A stretch of DNA of 8,372 nucleotides from an uncultured Campylobacter sp. GTDB taxonomy: Bacteria > Campylobacterota > Campylobacteria > Campylobacterales > Campylobacteraceae. The notes below the pieces were generated by a model that saw only the letters and a program-made list of their open reading frames with translations, had not been told where the DNA came from and searched no databases. Shown here piece after piece: positions 6,353 to 8,372 of the stretch; position 1 is the first letter of the stretch; each line of letters begins with the position of its first letter. Both the position numbers and the translations under genes were made by a program. Location: NCBI GenBank assembly GCA_937896205.1, contig CALBNA010000274.1, positions 1 to 8,372 of the forward strand. Direction: 5' to 3'.

Positions 6353-8206
6353 TTAAAAACTAGAGTGAAAACTGACAAACACCGCCCTCCCCGGCGCATG
6401 CACTACCGGATCGGGATCTAGCGCCCCTACGTGCTCGCCACTGATAAACTCGGCGTAATCTTTATCAAAGATATTCGTCACGCCAAGCCTCACGCCCCAG
6501 CTGTTTTTAAACTCAAATCCGCCGTAAACGTCCATCGTCGTAAAGCTCTTTGCGGCTTCGCGCTTGTCGATACCAAAGCCGGTGGTTTTATCGAAATCTC
6601 CCCTGTTTTGCTTTGCTACGTAGCGCACCGCAGTGCCGATATTGTAGCTGCCAAAGCTCGCGTAGTCTTTGTAATCAAAGGCTAAATTTGCCTCAAACGG
6701 GCGGATCTGATAGAGCGGTCTGCCGTCGGTTTTGTTTTGTCCATAGTTGTAAAATAGCGATGTTTTTAACCCGAAATTTCGCGCGAAGTTATACTCTCCG
6801 CGCAAATTTACGCTGTAAATTCTAGCATCGACGTTGCGCGTGATAACGGCGTTTTTATTCATCGGCGCAGCAGCGGCCGAGTGGCGGCGATCGTAGATAA
6901 CCAGATCCTGTGCGTCGTCTGCGATAAAGTACCCGCCCAGGCTAAAGCTATCCTCGCCCTGGCGCGAACTCATGTATTCTTTATAAAATTCGCTCTTGTA
7001 AGTAAAGCCCAAATTTACGCGGTTGTGACGCTCGGGCTTTAGCAGCGGGTTGCTCACCCAGCCGTTATTCATCGGACCGTAAAGCGTGTTAAATCGCTCC
7101 ATATTGCCGGGTATGCGCTGCAAGCTCTCAAGCGCCACGTAGTAGCTATCCAGCTCGTTTGGCGTGAAGTCATATTTTAGGCTGGCGCTTAGGCCGTCTT
7201 GTTTGACGCTACCGTCAAAATCATATCCGTAAACGCTACGGACAAGCCCTTTTACCGTCCTAAGCGGTGCGGTAGGCGCGAAATAAGGCTCATTTAGCCC
7301 CTTTAAATTTGACCTCATCCAGTCGTAGTTTAGAGCAAGGCTAAGCTTGTGAAAGTCGTTAAATTTATAGCTTAGCGTATCAAAAATCCTCGTTCGTTTA
7401 TTCGTTACATCGGCAAATCTATAGCCGTTAAAAACCCAGCCGCCGGGCTGCCTCTGATATCTTTTGCCCTCGTGATTATCATGCTGATAGCTGATGCCTG
7501 CGAGATTGTGAAAGTCGCCCAAGTCCGCGTCGTATTTTAGCTCGGCGTCCACGATTTTTCTATCCAGTTCGACCTTGACCGTCTGCGCCGCGCTTCTTAG
7601 ATGATAGTTGTCGGCGTTTCTGCTCACGTCGCGTAGCATCAACTCGAAATTTAGCGTATTTGATAGATCCTCCGCGCCGATGCGAGCGTTAAATTTACCA
7701 ACGTATCGCTCGGTTTTGACGGCATCCATAAGGTGGTGAGGCTGCTTGTCGTCGTCGATATTATCGTGCACGAGCGTAAATCTAAACTCGCTTAGCTCGC
7801 TAGGCACGAAACCCACGACCGCGCTTTGCCCCTGCCTGGCGTAGCCATAGTTCCACTCTCTACCGCCGCCGTCTTTGTAGCGGTTGGCTTTAGAAAAGTT
7901 CGCGTTTAAAATCGTGTAGAAATTTGCGCCGCGGTATTTAAAAAGTCCCGAACCGTAAAACGTCCTGCCGTAAAATCCGCCCGCGACGTGAAATTTATCC
8001 ATAGAATTATCAAGCAAATCCGTCACGAAAAAATAATCATCCCTTGGCGCGCGGTCGAATTGATTTTCAGGAAACGCGCTTTGGGCGATGTTTGGCGTAT
8101 AAGGCGGCGGAGGCGTAAAATCCTTTATCGGCTTTATGGCGTCAGGATTTGCGCCGTTTGCAAATAGCGCCGTCGCAGCCGCAGCCAGACTGATAGCTAA
8201 TCTCAT
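6353..8206 (-). CDS. Plugless TonB-receptor-like outer-membrane barrel, OprC/NosA copper-receptor type
   Basis: Outer-membrane beta-barrel of 617 residues. ATG at 8206 follows AGGA six bases upstream and begins a signal peptide (MRLAISLAAAATALFANG, cleavage near 16-18). A proline-rich stretch TPPPPYTP (31-38) follows. The barrel begins near residue 72 (FHVAGGFYGRTFYGSG) and shows alternating aromatic/polar strands to the terminal Phe. LLKPERHNRVNLGF (388-401), ITRNVDARIYSVNLRGEYNF (455-474), NKTDGRPLYQIRPFEANL (491-508) and GVTNIFDKDYAEFIS (575-589) with APGRAVF (604-610) resemble, from memory, OprC/NosA copper receptors. The plug (about 110-130 residues with a VxRGPxSxLYG-type motif) and a recognisable TonB box are absent. 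Because signal peptide and ribosome site are intact, this is not a simple frameshift. Family call is firm; substrate (copper?) and TonB dependence are uncertain. Confidence 0.85.
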   Translation of the reverse strand: MRLAISLAAAATALFANGANPDAIKPIKDFTPPPPYTPNIAQSAFPENQFDRAPRDDYFFVTDLLDNSMDKFHVAGGFYGRTFYGSGLFKYRGANFYTILNANFSKANRYKDGGGREWNYGYARQGQSAVVGFVPSELSEFRFTLVHDNIDDDKQPHHLMDAVKTERYVGKFNARIGAEDLSNTLNFELMLRDVSRNADNYHLRSAAQTVKVELDRKIVDAELKYDADLGDFHNLAGISYQHDNHEGKRYQRQPGGWVFNGYRFADVTNKRTRIFDTLSYKFNDFHKLSLALNYDWMRSNLKGLNEPYFAPTAPLRTVKGLVRSVYGYDFDGSVKQDGLSASLKYDFTPNELDSYYVALESLQRIPGNMERFNTLYGPMNNGWVSNPLLKPERHNRVNLGFTYKSEFYKEYMSSRQGEDSFSLGGYFIADDAQDLVIYDRRHSAAAAPMNKNAVITRNVDARIYSVNLRGEYNFARNFGLKTSLFYNYGQNKTDGRPLYQIRPFEANLAFDYKDYASFGSYNIGTAVRYVAKQNRGDFDKTTGFGIDKREAAKSFTTMDVYGGFEFKNSWGVRLGVTNIFDKDYAEFISGEHVGALDPDPVVHAPGRAVFVSFHSSF

Positions 8207-8218
8207 TTAAAATCCTTT

Positions 8219-8244
8219 ATGATAATTTTGATTTTTTATATCAT
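8219..8244. promoter_or_regulatory. Inverted repeat at the receptor start, possible operator
   Basis: ATGATA (8219-8224) and TATCAT (8239-8244) are perfect inverted repeats 14 bases apart. They lie between the -10 box and the ribosome site, where a bound repressor would block transcription. GATAAT within it recalls Fur half-sites, but no full Fur box is present. Metal-responsive control is a guess. Confidence 0.35.
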
Positions 8245-8245
8245 A

Positions 8246-8271
8246 ATTATATAGAAAAATATTTGAAAAAT
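8246..8271 (-). promoter_or_regulatory. Promoter of the outer-membrane receptor gene
   Basis: On the minus strand TATAAT (8251 to 8246) is preceded by T-runs at about ten-base spacing (TTTTTC...TTTTTC), the pattern of Campylobacter sigma-70 promoters with weak -35 boxes. The RNA would start near 8239, giving a leader of about 32 bases that includes the AAAGGA ribosome site. Confidence 0.6.
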
Positions 8272-8273
8272 TC

Positions 8274-8302
8274 TTGATTTTCGTTAAGATAAGATTTATA
8301 AA
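8274..8302 (+). promoter_or_regulatory. Possible divergent promoter pointing off the right edge
   Basis: TTGATT (8274-8279) is followed 17 bases later by TATAAA (8297-8302), matching sigma-70 spacing. No open frame of note starts between here and base 8372, so any gene served would begin outside the window. The AT-rich setting makes a chance match quite possible. Confidence 0.3.
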
Positions 8303-8372
8303 TTTCGCGCGGTTTGGTTTGCAGACGGCGGCAAATTTGACGCTAGCGAAGTTAAATTTGATAAACGTAAAT

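Noticed and set aside
6431..6825. Two plus-strand open frames within the receptor gene
   Set aside because: Antisense shadows of the barrel coding sequence, overlapping each other, without family features or convincing ribosome sites.
8190..8372. Frameshifted upstream plug for the receptor
   Set aside because: The gene has its own ribosome site, signal peptide and promoter, and the upstream 166 bases are AT-rich with stops and no coding pattern.

Overview
The window looks like a chromosomal segment from an epsilonproteobacterium, most likely one of the higher-GC Campylobacter species (the C. rectus/showae/curvus/concisus type). This rests on three things: GC-rich codons inside genes next to very AT-rich promoters, T-rich promoters with a TATAAT -10, and the word (T)CAAATTTG(A) scattered through intergenic DNA and even in one coding frame. 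The species call is inference from composition and gene families, not a database match.

Left part (1-2188, + strand): the end of an ABC-2 type exporter operon. It holds a YbhF-like ATPase, whose reading frame is open to the left edge, followed by a YbhS/YbhR-like permease. The rest of the operon (probably a membrane-fusion protein, another ATPase half or a second permease) would lie to the left. This operon meets the next one head-on, with one base between the two stop codons.

Middle part (5741 down to 2190, - strand): a tight four-gene operon. In order of transcription these are a Tat-exported substrate-binding protein, a NitT/TauT-type permease, its ATPase, and an NnrS-family heme/copper membrane protein. 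Junctions are a 4-base overlap, a 6-base gap and an 8-base overlap, so the genes are almost certainly co-transcribed and partly translationally coupled. A good -10 box (TATAAT, 5959-5964) lies about 210 bases upstream, with two TTGAT-type Crp/Fnr-like half-site boxes placed near -41.5 and -22.5.

5742-6352: a 610-base non-coding stretch rich in AAATTT words, palindromes and two large inverted repeats. It includes a 103-base hairpin-forming element just after the receptor gene.

Right part (8206 down to 6353, - strand): an outer-membrane receptor whose C-terminal barrel resembles TonB-dependent copper receptors (OprC/NosA type). It has its own signal peptide but no plug domain. Its promoter carries an inverted repeat (ATGATA-N14-TATCAT) that could be an operator, and a possible divergent promoter points off the right edge.

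The most interesting idea here is a linked import route: a plugless OprC/NosA-like outer-membrane barrel, a periplasmic binding protein, an inner-membrane ABC importer, and an NnrS protein linked elsewhere to nitric oxide and copper. The substrate is not visible from the sequence. Copper, a copper or heme complex, or a small ligand connected with NO/denitrification are the leading guesses.
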